Positions 44,539-53,719 of a stretch of DNA of 64,000 bases are shown here, piece by piece. Both the position numbers and the translations under genes were made by a program. The notes under the pieces were generated by a model. The model ran no database searches. It had not been told where the DNA came from and saw only the letters and a list, made by a program, of their open reading frames with translations. The DNA comes from Bog-473 sp963838835 (GTDB taxonomy: Bacteria; Actinomycetota; Acidimicrobiia; Acidimicrobiales; RAAP-2). Position 1 is the stretch's first letter. Every line of letters starts with the position of its first letter. The stretch covers positions 62,001 through 126,000 of the forward strand of contig CAWITA010000036.1 in assembly GCA_963838835.1 (NCBI GenBank). The letters run 5' to 3'.

Positions 44539-45750
44539 TCAGACCTTCATGATCCGCGCCAAATTGCCGCCCATGACCTTGGCCGTGTCCTCCGGCGACA
44601 TGGTCCTCTCGACCAGCTCCGAGTAGCTGAGGGGATCGGCCAAACCCTCCATATGGGGGAAATCGGATCCGAACATGACGTTGTCGACGCCGATCAGAGC
44701 GGCCAGCCCGGCCGGGTCTGGTTCCTGGAACGCGTGCACGAAGATGTTGCGCTTGAAGACCATAAATGGGTCTTCCTCGAACATCTCGGGCGATCGCTCG
44801 TAGACCACTTGAATGTGTTGGATGAGAGGGCGCACCCACTCGGTGCCGAACTCGACGGGAGCGAAGCGCAGCCGCGGAAAGCGCGTCGCCAGACCATGGC
44901 CGATGATGGAGGCGATCCCGTCCCGTATCGGGGACCTCGGCGTGGCAAGCGACAGAAAGGCCGGGGAGCCGTTCAACCCAGGAATCCCGCTGCCGAAGGG
45001 CCGGAACTCACTTCCCCCGAGTCCCTCCCACTCGTTGGTGTACCGCTGGTAACCGGAATCCGTCTGGTGCATCCCCACCAGGATGTCGGCTTCCTGCACC
45101 GCCTCCCAGAAGGGGTCGAACTCGGGCAGGGCAAACGATCGCCGCCCCTTCCAGGTGGGCACTGGCGCGGTGTGCAGGAGGAACGACTTCGCCCCGTGCT
45201 CGACCACGAACGCGAGTTCCTTGACCGCATCGTCCAGCACGGAAAGGCTGATCATCGGTGTCGGGTACATCGCGTCGGCGTAGTTGTAGGTCCAATGTTC
45301 GAGCATCCACCGGTTGAAGGCACGCAGCACCACCTGAACGGCATCGGGGTCCTCGGCCAGTCGCTCCTCCACGCCCGTGGCGAGCGTGGGCCAGATGAGG
45401 GACCGGTCGATGCCCATGTCCTTCATGAGGGTGAGCCGCGGCTCGGGGTCGAAGAAGGCATCCACCGACGGTATGCCACGGCGATGCTGAGGATCGGCCT
45501 CAGATCCGCCCGGAGGCGCGACCCGGGCAAACGTCGGATTCGGAATGAAGTCGCTGATCTTGTCCTTGAATGCGACCTTGGTTCGATTGTTGATCTCGAC
45601 GTACTTGACGATGCCGGCGAACTCCGGCGGGACGAATTTTGTCAGGGCATCAGTGTTCTCGTACATGTGGTTGTCAGCATCAAACACCGGATAGGGCAAA
45701 TGCCGCTCACGCATGTAGATGAACGCATCAGACACGTATTCCTCAGTCAT
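44539..45750 (-). CDS. Amidohydrolase_2 family protein
   Basis: 403 residues. FDADNHMYE near residue 24 gives the Asp-x-His metal motif of the N-terminus, LLHTAPVPTWKG and ILVGMHQTDSGY mid-chain supply further His residues, and MFGSDFPHMEG near 370 the last Asp. These TIM-barrel enzymes include decarboxylases (ACMS-type) and ring-opening hydrolases of acids. Start ATG 45750 with AGAGGGAGG; the longer frame to 45828 is not believed. It is divergent from the tandem CoA-transferase across 288 bases that carry the palindrome at 45822. Confidence 0.92.
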   Translation of the reverse strand: MTEEYVSDAFIYMRERHLPYPVFDADNHMYENTDALTKFVPPEFAGIVKYVEINNRTKVAFKDKISDFIPNPTFARVAPPGGSEADPQHRRGIPSVDAFFDPEPRLTLMKDMGIDRSLIWPTLATGVEERLAEDPDAVQVVLRAFNRWMLEHWTYNYADAMYPTPMISLSVLDDAVKELAFVVEHGAKSFLLHTAPVPTWKGRRSFALPEFDPFWEAVQEADILVGMHQTDSGYQRYTNEWEGLGGSEFRPFGSGIPGLNGSPAFLSLATPRSPIRDGIASIIGHGLATRFPRLRFAPVEFGTEWVRPLIQHIQVVYERSPEMFEEDPFMVFKRNIFVHAFQEPDPAGLAALIGVDNVMFGSDFPHMEGLADPLSYSELVERTMSPEDTAKVMGGNLARIMKV

Positions 45751-45821
45751 GGCCCTCCCTCTCGAAGAACGGCCGGCGCGGCACGCTGGCGGAGATTCTA
45801 TCCCGGAAAAAACTGCGCTGC

Positions 45822-45835
45822 TGGGCAAATGCCCA
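45822..45835. promoter_or_regulatory. Palindrome TGGGCA-AA-TGCCCA, divergent promoter
   Basis: Perfect 6-bp arms with 2-base spacer, followed by an A-run. It lies 72 bases before the amidohydrolase start and 203 before the CoA-transferase start. A 12/14 match occurs at 49898-49911 in the next divergent promoter of the island, as expected of a common regulator. Confidence 0.5.
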
Positions 45836-46038
45836 AAAACCGAACTATGGCGTTGACCGGGTAGCAGACCAGGTCACAGACGGTTCGTCGCGATCCTTCG
45901 ACCGCAGTACAACGGGTTCGGGCCTCCGGGTCGAACGAGTGCCCCAGTGCGCGGACGCCGTTACTATGCGGCACCGCGACGGAGCCCGCTGCACGGTGAC
46001 GCTTCGTGCGCCAGTGGAGGGTCAAGGGAGCAGCGTCG

Positions 46039-48528
46039 GTGCGTCATCTGCTGAGCGGGATCAACGTGGTGGAGCTCGCTGAGGGTGTCGCGGGGAACTA
46101 TTGCGGAAAACTCTTTGCTGACCTCGGTGCCGACGTGCTGAAGGTCGAAGCGCCGGATGGCAACGAGCTGCGCCATCGCGAAAGCATCTCCACCGACGCA
46201 GAGGGTCTCTTTCGCGGTGGCACCTTTCTCCATCTGAACACGAACAAGCGCAGCGTGGTGCTTGACGCAAACACCTCCGGCGGGTGCGAAGCGCTGGAAC
46301 GTCTGCTCGAGGGAGCCCACCTGGTCATTGAAGAGACCGGTCGGGGTCGGCTGCGCACATGGGGAATGACCTGGAGCACGGTGCACGAACGCTGGCCGCA
46401 GCTCTCCGTCGCGAGCATCAGTGGATTCGGTGCCACGGGCCCGTATGCGGAGTACAGCTGGGAGGACCTTGTCGTCCAGACGATGAGCGACGCCCTGGTG
46501 CAACCCCGCTGCGACGACGGTCCCGTCCGGTTGCCCGGTCAGCTCGCCTTGCACCTTGTCGGCAACATGGCGGCTCTGGGCGGTCTGGCTGCTGTCGTCA
46601 GCGCCGAGTCCACTCGGTCGGGGTGCTTCATCGACTGCGCCGCGCTCGAGGCCCTGGCGACGCTGCCGGCACGAGCGACCATGTTGCTCGCACACCAGTA
46701 CCGCAATGGCGCACCCGGGCCGGGCTTGGTCGACCAGGCACGCGAGACGCTGATTCCCGGTGGGGTACATCCCTGCGCAGATGGTTACGTGTCAATGATG
46801 TCGACGCCGCAGCAATTGGACGAACTGCTTGATGTGCTCGACAACGACGCGTTGCGTGAGGCCTTCGCCCGACCGGATGCCTTCGAGCGTGGTGAGACGA
46901 AGGAAGCCATGGACGCGGCCCTGTACCCGTGGCTGCTTGCTCGCACCCGGGCGGAGGCGACCGCCGAGGCGCAGCGCGCCGGATGGCCGTTGGCCGGCGT
47001 GAACTCACCTCAGGAGGTCCTGGAGGCCCAGCATCTCTGGCAGCGCGGATTCTGGGTGCACACCGATGACCCCGGAGCGAACTCGATCAGACTTCCCGGA
47101 GCCCCCTGCCGCTTCGCCGAAGGGGGTTGGTCGCTCCGCCGGCTCGCTCCCGGACTCGGCCAGCACGGTCTCGGCTCAGCCACCTGGTCCGGCCCGCCGG
47201 CGCCGGGGCCGGCACCGGCCGTCGGGACCACGGCGCTGCCACCGCTGTCTGGGATTCGCGTCGTGGACCTGACCACGGTGTGGTCGGGTCCGTACGCCAC
47301 CATGCTGCTGGCTGACCTCGGAGCCGAAGTCATCCGGGTCGAAAACCCGTGGATCCTGCCGCCGACCACGAAGGGCTACCAGGCCCGGCCGACCATCGCC
47401 AACCCTGGATTCCTCGGGTCTCTCTACGGCCCAGCCGTTCCCGATCGTCCCGATCGTCCATGGAACCGCCATGCCATGAACAACTCACTCGGGCGCAACA
47501 AGCTCTCGTGTACCATCGACACGCGCCGCAGCGAAGGACGGGAGCTCCTGTTCCGGCTGGCCGAACAGTCGGACGTCTTCATCGACAACTTCAAGGCGGC
47601 GGGCCTCACCCGCATGGGCATTCAGACCAGTGATTTGCTGGCGCGCAATCCCCGTCTCGTGGTGGTCCGCATGCCGCCGACGGGTCTCACGGGTGACTGG
47701 TCTGGCTACAGCGGCTTTGGAGCCCAATTCGATGGGCTCACCGGCATGTTGTGGCTGTGTGGTCACCTGGACTCCGAGCTCGTGACCAGCCCGGGCACGA
47801 CCTACATGGATGCCGCCTCCGGACCGGGCGCCGCTTTCGCCACCGTGGCCGCCTTGCGGTACCGCCAGGGCACAGGTCGGGGACAGTTCGTCGAGTTCGA
47901 CCAGACCGAGAACATCCTCAATCACCTCGGGGACGTGCTGGTCGACTGCCAATTGGGGGTCGAGCCGCGGCGCTGGGGCAACCGCGATCCGCTGCGTGCC
48001 CCTCAGGGCCTCTACCGCTGCAAAGGTGACGATCAGTGGCTGGCCATATCCGTGCACGATGACACGGCCTGGCGTGCCCTGGCCGGGGCGATCGGCCAGA
48101 AAGCACTCGGCCGTGATCCCCGCTTCGCCGGCACCGCGGCGCGGCGGGATCACCACGACGAGCTCGACGCGATCATTGGCGCATGGACGGCGAACGAGTC
48201 GTCGCTCGATGCGTTCCACACGCTCCAAAAGGCGGGCGTTGCCGCCGGGCCCTCCCTCGACGACGAGACGTTCGCCGCCGACCCGCACCTCGAAAACCGG
48301 GGGTGGCTGCAGCCACTCCGGAGCCTCGACGTTGGCGTCCACCTGCACCCCGGTTTGCCGTATCGCGGTGTTCCCCAAGCCTGGCGGCGCGGTTCACCGG
48401 TGCTCGGCGAGGACAATGAGTTCGTCTACAAGCAGATCCTCGGCGTCTCCGACGAGGAGTTCGAGCGCTACCGACGGGAGCGGATTCTGGCCGAGGACTA
48501 CCTGGACCCCGAGGGAGAGCCCTGCTGA
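46039..48528 (+). CDS. Tandem-domain class III (CaiB/BaiF) CoA-transferase
   Basis: About 829 residues, two lobes (~1-380 and ~405-815), unrelated in detail to the tandem protein at 36-38.6 kb but with the same design. Lobe 1 begins GINVVELAEGVAGNYCGKLFADLGADVLKVEAPDG; lobe 2 GIRVVDLTTVWSGPYATMLLADLGAEVIRVENP. Only lobe 2 has the catalytic Asp (TYMDAASGPGAAFATVAAL, D591); the same place in lobe 1 (ALHLVGNMAALGGL) lacks it. The linker is Pro/Ala-rich (SGPPAPGPAPAVG). GTG 46039 with AAGGGAG upstream is chosen over an earlier ATG/GTG because the first visible strand begins right after. It is convergent with the binding-protein gene 12 bases away. Confidence 0.9.
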   Translation: MRHLLSGINVVELAEGVAGNYCGKLFADLGADVLKVEAPDGNELRHRESISTDAEGLFRGGTFLHLNTNKRSVVLDANTSGGCEALERLLEGAHLVIEETGRGRLRTWGMTWSTVHERWPQLSVASISGFGATGPYAEYSWEDLVVQTMSDALVQPRCDDGPVRLPGQLALHLVGNMAALGGLAAVVSAESTRSGCFIDCAALEALATLPARATMLLAHQYRNGAPGPGLVDQARETLIPGGVHPCADGYVSMMSTPQQLDELLDVLDNDALREAFARPDAFERGETKEAMDAALYPWLLARTRAEATAEAQRAGWPLAGVNSPQEVLEAQHLWQRGFWVHTDDPGANSIRLPGAPCRFAEGGWSLRRLAPGLGQHGLGSATWSGPPAPGPAPAVGTTALPPLSGIRVVDLTTVWSGPYATMLLADLGAEVIRVENPWILPPTTKGYQARPTIANPGFLGSLYGPAVPDRPDRPWNRHAMNNSLGRNKLSCTIDTRRSEGRELLFRLAEQSDVFIDNFKAAGLTRMGIQTSDLLARNPRLVVVRMPPTGLTGDWSGYSGFGAQFDGLTGMLWLCGHLDSELVTSPGTTYMDAASGPGAAFATVAALRYRQGTGRGQFVEFDQTENILNHLGDVLVDCQLGVEPRRWGNRDPLRAPQGLYRCKGDDQWLAISVHDDTAWRALAGAIGQKALGRDPRFAGTAARRDHHDELDAIIGAWTANESSLDAFHTLQKAGVAAGPSLDDETFAADPHLENRGWLQPLRSLDVGVHLHPGLPYRGVPQAWRRGSPVLGEDNEFVYKQILGVSDEEFERYRRERILAEDYLDPEGEPC

Positions 48529-48540
48529 CGCCCCGGCCTA

Positions 48541-49815
48541 TCAGGTACCAGGCAGGATCGTCCCGCAGAAGGCCTTCCCGCTCTTCGGGAACGCCACGTA
48601 CTTGTTTTTGACGAACTGCACGTACGAGAAGCACTGGGTCGGCGGGTTGGTTCCGAAGTGCACGAAGCTGATCGGACCGGTCGCCAGCCCGTTGTCGGTC
48701 CAGTCACTGACCTTCCTCAGACCGGCAATGAACGACGCGCGCGTTGGATTCTTCCCGGCTTGCTGCAGCCCTTCGACCATCAGGTTGGCGACCGGCCAAC
48801 CATCGGCCGCACCGAGGTCGGGCAACCCACCCTTGTAGGTCGGGTCGTACTTCTTGAGCTCGGCCAAGTAGGCCAAGCTGGCCGCATTGGTATACGTCGG
48901 GGAGGACACGATGCCGGGGAAGTAGGCGTCGGCCGCGGCGGCTTCGTCCTGTGCGTTCTGGTAGATGTCCGACGTGGGGCCGGCGGCAAAGATGATCTTG
49001 ACCTTGTTCAGGCCAGCCTGATGCAGGGCCGTGGACATGGCGAGGCTGGACGACAGCACGCAGGCGCACTCGGCGGCGTTGCATCCGTCGGCCTTGAAGC
49101 TCAACGCGAAGGCCGTGAAGTTGACCGACCCGATGGGGACGATGGTCTTGTCGCAGGCCTGCAAGCCGTCGCGCTTGATGGACTCGTAGACGCTGTTCCC
49201 CTGCTGGATGGCGGCCGACACGTTGGACTCCACGTAGCTGATCTTGGTGGCGCCGATCGCCTTGTAGAACCCTCCGTCGCCGTAGGCAGGACCGTTCGGC
49301 GTGCAATCACCGGTGGTGGAGAACAGGTTGGTATTGGGCTGTTCGCACCATTCCGATCCGTCCAACCCGACGCCAGTCACCGGGATGCCCGCCTGCTGGA
49401 GGTACGGGGCGGCACCGTAGAAGGCACTGCTGAGCTCGGCGACGGCGAAGACGCCCTTGTTCTGCACCAGGTCCTTGGCCGCCGTCTCCGCTCCTACCGG
49501 AGTCGACGTGGTGTCGTCGACGACCCAGCTGATCTTCCGGCCGTCGATCCCGCCGGCAGCGTTGATCGCTGCGAAGCGGGCCTCCATGGCTCCCGGGGTG
49601 TCGGCGAACGACGACGAGGCCGACCCGGTCAGATCGGTCAAGATCCCGATCTTGATGGTGGTGGGGGTGATGCCCGGCGCGCTGGCGGTGTTGCCGCTGG
49701 TATCGGACCGCACGGCGGCTGTACTCGCACCGACCTCTCCAGTACAGACCAGGATCGATGCGATCAGCACCGAGAGACCGATGGCAACCCGTACCTGAAC
49801 GAGTGATCTCGGCAC
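48541..49815 (-). CDS. Liv-type ABC transporter substrate-binding protein
   Basis: 424-residue periplasmic-binding-protein type I, LivK-like. Signal peptide from MPRSLVQVRVAIGLSVLIASILVCTGEVGAS (a Cys at residue 24 does not fit a lipobox well). The mature N-terminus TTIKIGILTDLTGSASSSFAD and INAAGGIDGRKISWVVDD are hallmark motifs. GTG 49815 with AAGGGGGAAGGG upstream. Unlike the binding protein at 1.6 kb it has no permease or ATPase beside it, so it works with a transporter elsewhere or with that system. Its promoter is divergent from the split CoA-transferase pair and contains the 12/14 operator match. Confidence 0.92.
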   Translation of the reverse strand: MPRSLVQVRVAIGLSVLIASILVCTGEVGASTAAVRSDTSGNTASAPGITPTTIKIGILTDLTGSASSSFADTPGAMEARFAAINAAGGIDGRKISWVVDDTTSTPVGAETAAKDLVQNKGVFAVAELSSAFYGAAPYLQQAGIPVTGVGLDGSEWCEQPNTNLFSTTGDCTPNGPAYGDGGFYKAIGATKISYVESNVSAAIQQGNSVYESIKRDGLQACDKTIVPIGSVNFTAFALSFKADGCNAAECACVLSSSLAMSTALHQAGLNKVKIIFAAGPTSDIYQNAQDEAAAADAYFPGIVSSPTYTNAASLAYLAELKKYDPTYKGGLPDLGAADGWPVANLMVEGLQQAGKNPTRASFIAGLRKVSDWTDNGLATGPISFVHFGTNPPTQCFSYVQFVKNKYVAFPKSGKAFCGTILPGT

Positions 49816-49897
49816 GATTCCCTTCCCCCTTGTTGTTTGGAAGCCAGGATGGTAACGATCGCGTGGCCAAATTGGCTGTCGCGGTCACTTTCACCAT

Positions 49898-49911
49898 TAG
49901 GCAAACGCCCA
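49898..49911. promoter_or_regulatory. Imperfect copy of the TGGGCAAATGCCCA operator
   Basis: TAGGCAAACGCCCA, matching 12 of 14 positions of the perfect palindrome at 45822-45835. It lies 83 bases before the binding-protein start (minus strand) and 122 before the CoA-transferase start (plus strand), with AATATTG beside it. Confidence 0.45.
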
Positions 49912-50032
49912 ATATTGCTCAACGAACTGTAGTCTTGTCGTCCGGTGAAGGTCAACGAAGTCGAAGCGTGCCGGGCCACTGAAGGCGAGAGGAGGAACGC
50001 GTGGATCATGGAAAATCTCGATCACCGCGCAC

Positions 50033-51218
50033 GTGACCGAGCCAACCGGTCCCCTGAAGGGGGTACGAGTGCTCGACCTCAGCTGGGGCGTGGCCGGACC
50101 CGATCGGCGTGCTGCTCCTCGCCGAGCTCGGTGCCGATGTCGTCAAGGTCGAGCCGCCGGGGGAGACCCCTTTCGCCGACAGCCCGCCTATCACGTCTGG
50201 AACCGCAGCCGGAGGTCGGTCGTGCTGGATCTGAAGGCCGAGCGAGGGCCGAGAGGCGTTCCTGCGGCTGTGTGAGGACGCCGACGTGGTGGTGGAGACG
50301 TTCAGTCCCGGCACCATGGAACGTCTCGGCCTCTCCTACGCCGAGTTGTCGGAGCGCTTTCCCCGGTTGGTGTTCTGCTCGGTGCCGGCCTACCCACCGG
50401 ACCACCGTTTCGCCGATCGCCCGGGCTGGGATGGCACGGTGCAGGCCCGATCGGGCATGCAGAACGAGCAGTCCGGCTGGCGTCCCGGACCCGTGTTCCT
50501 GCACTTTCCCGCACCGAGCATGGCCGCGTGTTTCCTGCTGGCTGCTCGGCGTGCTGGCGGCTCTCATCCACCGTGAGGAGAGCGGCCGTGGCCAGCACGT
50601 GCAGACATCGCTCTATCAAGGGGTGCTGGGCGTACACGACACTGATCTGGCAGGAACACGAGCGGGCACCCGCCGGTTACCGCAGCGTGATGGCCAAGAC
50701 GTATCCGCCCGGCGTCCACCAGGCGTCGCTCTTCGAGTGTGCCGACGGCGAGTGGATCCACGCCGCCACCATGAACGGCCTGACCCCCACGAGCACGCCC
50801 GAGGAGATCCTGGGCCTCGATCCGGTGGATCCGCGGGCGGTGTACGGCGATCCCGAGTTGCGGGCGCGCCACGAAGCACGACTGCGTGACCGCCTACGTC
50901 CGCCAGAACCGGCGACGAACTCGATCGAGGCGTTCCACGACGCACGGCTCGGCGCCGAGGCGGTGAACCCGATGGCCGAGGTCTTCACTCATCCCCAGTT
51001 CGTGGCCAACGGGATGGCCGCGACGGTCGAGGATCCGGAACTGGGTTCGACCACGCAGATCGGGGTGCCGGTCGTGCTGAGCCGTACGCCGGGGGCCATC
51101 CAGGGCGGTCAGCCCTGAGCCGGCGCCCACAGCCGCGAGGTCTTGGCCGAAGCCGGGTACTCCGACACCGAGATCGACCTCCTGGTCGACCGCCGGGATC
51201 GTGGAAGGAGGTTCTTGA
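50033..51218 (+). CDS. Class III CoA-transferase, catalytic-Asp-less lobe (several indels)
   Basis: About 395 residues in total, spread over three frames by indels near 50100, 50165, 50245, 50545, 50630, 51115 and 51205. GVRVLDLSWGVAGP, then IGVLLLAELGADVVKVEPPG, GDPFRRQPAYHVWNRSRRSVVLDLKAERG, VVVETFSPGTMERLGLSYAELSERFP and LGVLAALIHREESGRGQHVQTS are all standard family segments in order. The place of the catalytic Asp (VFLHFPAPSMAACFLLA) has none, as in lobe 1 of the fused proteins. The most likely true end is GIVEGGS-TGA with the stop at 51216-51218, which overlaps the ATG of the next gene. The first gene of a coupled pair. Confidence 0.8.
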
Positions 51219-52421
51219 TGGGTCCCCTGAGCGGCGTCGTGGTGCTCGATCTGGGCCAGTACCTGGCCGGACCGTTCGCCCCGATGCTGCTTCGGCGACC
51301 TCGGCGCCGAAGTCATAAAGGTCGAGCCGGTACGCGGCGACGGCATGCGGACGGTCGGCATGCCGTTCGTCGGGTGCCAGCGGGGCAAGCTCGACATCGC
51401 CGTCGACGTGAAGGCACCCAGAAGGCCACGAAGTCGTGCTGCGGCTGGCGGAGATCGCCGATGTGGTCCACCACAACATGACGAAAGGGACGGCGGCCCG
51501 ACTCGACGTCGACTACGAATCCCTGAGGGCGCGCAATCCGCGGCTGGTGCACTGCAACACCTACGCGTACGGCGCCGAGGGACCGTTGTCGGACTTCGGC
51601 GGGCTTGACCCGCTCTACCAGGCCGCCTGCGGCCTCGAGTACGAAGCAGGGCCCGTGGCCGAGGGCAATCCGCCCCTCTACCTGCGTTTTGGAATGACCG
51701 ATACCGCCAACGCGATGGTGTCGGCCGTGGGAGTCCTGGCCGCGCTGTACCACCAGCGCCGGACGGGCGAAGGACAGGACCTCTGGACGTCGCTCCTCAA
51801 CGGGGCGGCGGTGTTCAGTTCCGACGTCTTCCTCGTGGACGGCGAGCCTGGGTCGGTTCGCCCCGGCTCTCGATCGCGACCAGACGGGCGTCTCCCCCTG
51901 TTACCGGCTCTACGAGACACAGCAGGGCTGGATCCAGGTGGCCGCCTTCGGGCAGGGTCAGTGGTCGCGACTCTGCCGGCTCGTCGGTTGCCCGGACCTC
52001 GAGAGGTACGACACCATGGAGGCGAGGATCGCCGCCCGAACCGAGATCGAGTCGGTCCTCGAGCCCGTCTTCCTCGACGCGGACGGCCGTGTCGTGGCAG
52101 GTGGACCTGACCGACATCGGCGTGGCAGCGGACCTCTCGGTGGACACCAACGACGGCGAGGTCGCGCTCCACGACGCCGACAATGAACGCCTCGGCATCG
52201 TGGCCGAGTATCCCCACCCGACCCTGGGTCGAATACGACAATACGGAACCCTGATCGAGTTCTCGGAGACGCCGACCGGACCCTATGGCCCCCCACCCTT
52301 GGCCGGCGAGCAGACGCGGGAAATCATGGATCGACTCGGCTACTCCGGCGAAGAGATCGACGACCTGCTGACCCGGGGGATCGTCTACGAACCCACTGGG
52401 GACTACCCCTGGGCTCAATGA
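51218..52421 (+). CDS. Class III CoA-transferase, catalytic lobe (several indels)
   Basis: About 400 residues. ATG 51218 is preceded by GGAAGGAGG, a strong ribosome site, and overlaps the previous stop (TGATG), so the pair is translationally coupled. GVVVLDLGQYLAGPFAPMLL, then GDLGAEVIKVEPVRGDGMR, DVVHHNMTKGTAARLDVDYESLRARNPRLVHCN and YLRFGMTDTANAMVSAVGVLAAL are seen; the last carries the catalytic Asp. Indels near 51290, 51415, 51860 and 52080 shift the frame, while the family sequence stays continuous. It resembles lobe 2 of the fused enzymes and is convergent with the acyl-CoA dehydrogenase pair. Confidence 0.8.
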
Positions 52422-52437
52422 GTAGGAGGGCTCGGCA

Positions 52438-53719
52438 CTAGCGCGACGGCGAGCTCCGCGGCACGTCACGGAACGGGATGTCGAGGTCCAGCCTTCGCTC
52501 GCGCGGGAGGCCGAGGACACGCTCGCTGATGGCGTTGCGAGCCATTTCGGTCGTGCCGCCGGCGATGCACGATGTTTGCCGCATCAGGAAACGGATCCCG
52601 ACCTGGCCTAGTTCCCGTTCCTCGTCGGACCAGGCGACGGCCGACGGTCCGGCCAGCTCGAATGCGATGGTGGAGTTGCGTGCTGCCGTGGTGCCGAACC
52701 ACAGGCGGGTGAGGGCGGCCCACTGGTCGGAGGCGGCACCGCTTCCGATCTGCTGGGCGACGTAGCCGGTCAGAGCATCGCCGACGAGCCTGATCGCGAG
52801 GGACTCGCCGATCTGCTCCTTGACCCGGAGGTCGTCGGCGCGGCCGCGGTCTCGGAGCACGGGCAGCAGCGCGGGTGGCCCACCCGTTGTGTCGAGTGCC
52901 ACCGCCGGCCCTCCCGCAGGTGCCGTCACATAGGGTGAGCCGCCGGCGATGGTGCGCTCGTGGTACATCCAGCGGACGACCACCGACCACCCCTCGTGCA
53001 GCGGGCCGATGCGCATGGAGTCCGGGATGCGCAGGTCGGTCATGAACTCCTGGCAGAACTCGCGTGACCCGTTGAGCATCTCGATGCGGTGGATCTCGAT
53101 CCCGGGCTGGTGGATCTCCAGCATGAAGACGCTCAGCCCCCGGTGCTTGGGCACGTCCCAGTCCGTCCGCGCCAGGCAGAGCGCCCAGTCGGCCCACCAG
53201 GCGCCCGTCGTCCAGATCTTCGATCCGTTCAGCACCCACTCGTCACCGTCACGGACGGCGGTCGTCAATGCGCCCGCCAGATCCGACCCGCCGCTCGGCT
53301 CCGAGAGGAACTGCATCCACAGGGTCTCGCCCTTGAGGATGGGTGGGATATGGAGGGCCTTCTGCTCCTCGGTCCCGAACTCCAGGATCAGCGCCATGCA
53401 CGGGCGTGAGGGTTGGGACCTGGGTCTCCGCGGGATACTCGTAGCCGCGGATCTCCCGGTTGAAGGCGGCCTGGTGCGCGGGGGTCAGCCCCTGGCCGCC
53501 GTAGGCACGGGGAACGCAAAGACCGGCCAAGCCGCCGTCGAACAGTGTCCGCTGGAGTCGCCGGCAGTGCTCAATGTGAGCCAGCTCCTCCTCGTCTGTG
53601 CCACGCATCGCCTTGAAGCCGCCGACACCGTCGGCCGCCGGCGACAGATGTTCTGCTAACCACGAACGGGCTCGGGCCGCGAAGTGCTCGACGCTCTCCA
53701 TGTCTTCGCTGTCGGTCAT
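52438..53719 (-). CDS. Acyl-CoA dehydrogenase, second of a pair (frameshift near 53405)
   Basis: About 425 residues. Start ATG 53719 (MTDSEDMESVEHFAARARSWL), N-terminal helices, then VPRAYGGQGLTPAHQAAF; near 53405 the frame changes and runs MALILEFGTEEQKALHIPPILKGETLWMQFLSEPSGGSDLAGALTT, VLNGSKIWTTGA and CIAGGTTEMARNAISERVLGLPRE to the end. The start overlaps the stop of the first dehydrogenase by ATGA, so both are co-translated. Adjacent, coupled acyl-CoA dehydrogenases in actinobacteria often form heteromers acting on steroid side chains; that is an analogy. A single base error explains the shift. Confidence 0.88.

Noticed and set aside
43121..44839. A 572-codon open frame on the minus strand
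   Set aside because: Opposite the P450 gene with intact haem and Glu-x-x-Arg motifs; composition is shadow-like.
50033..52421. One fused tandem CoA-transferase instead of two genes
   Set aside because: One frame does read through the junction, but a strong ribosome site, a TGATG overlap and a natural GIVEGGS end in another frame favour two genes.
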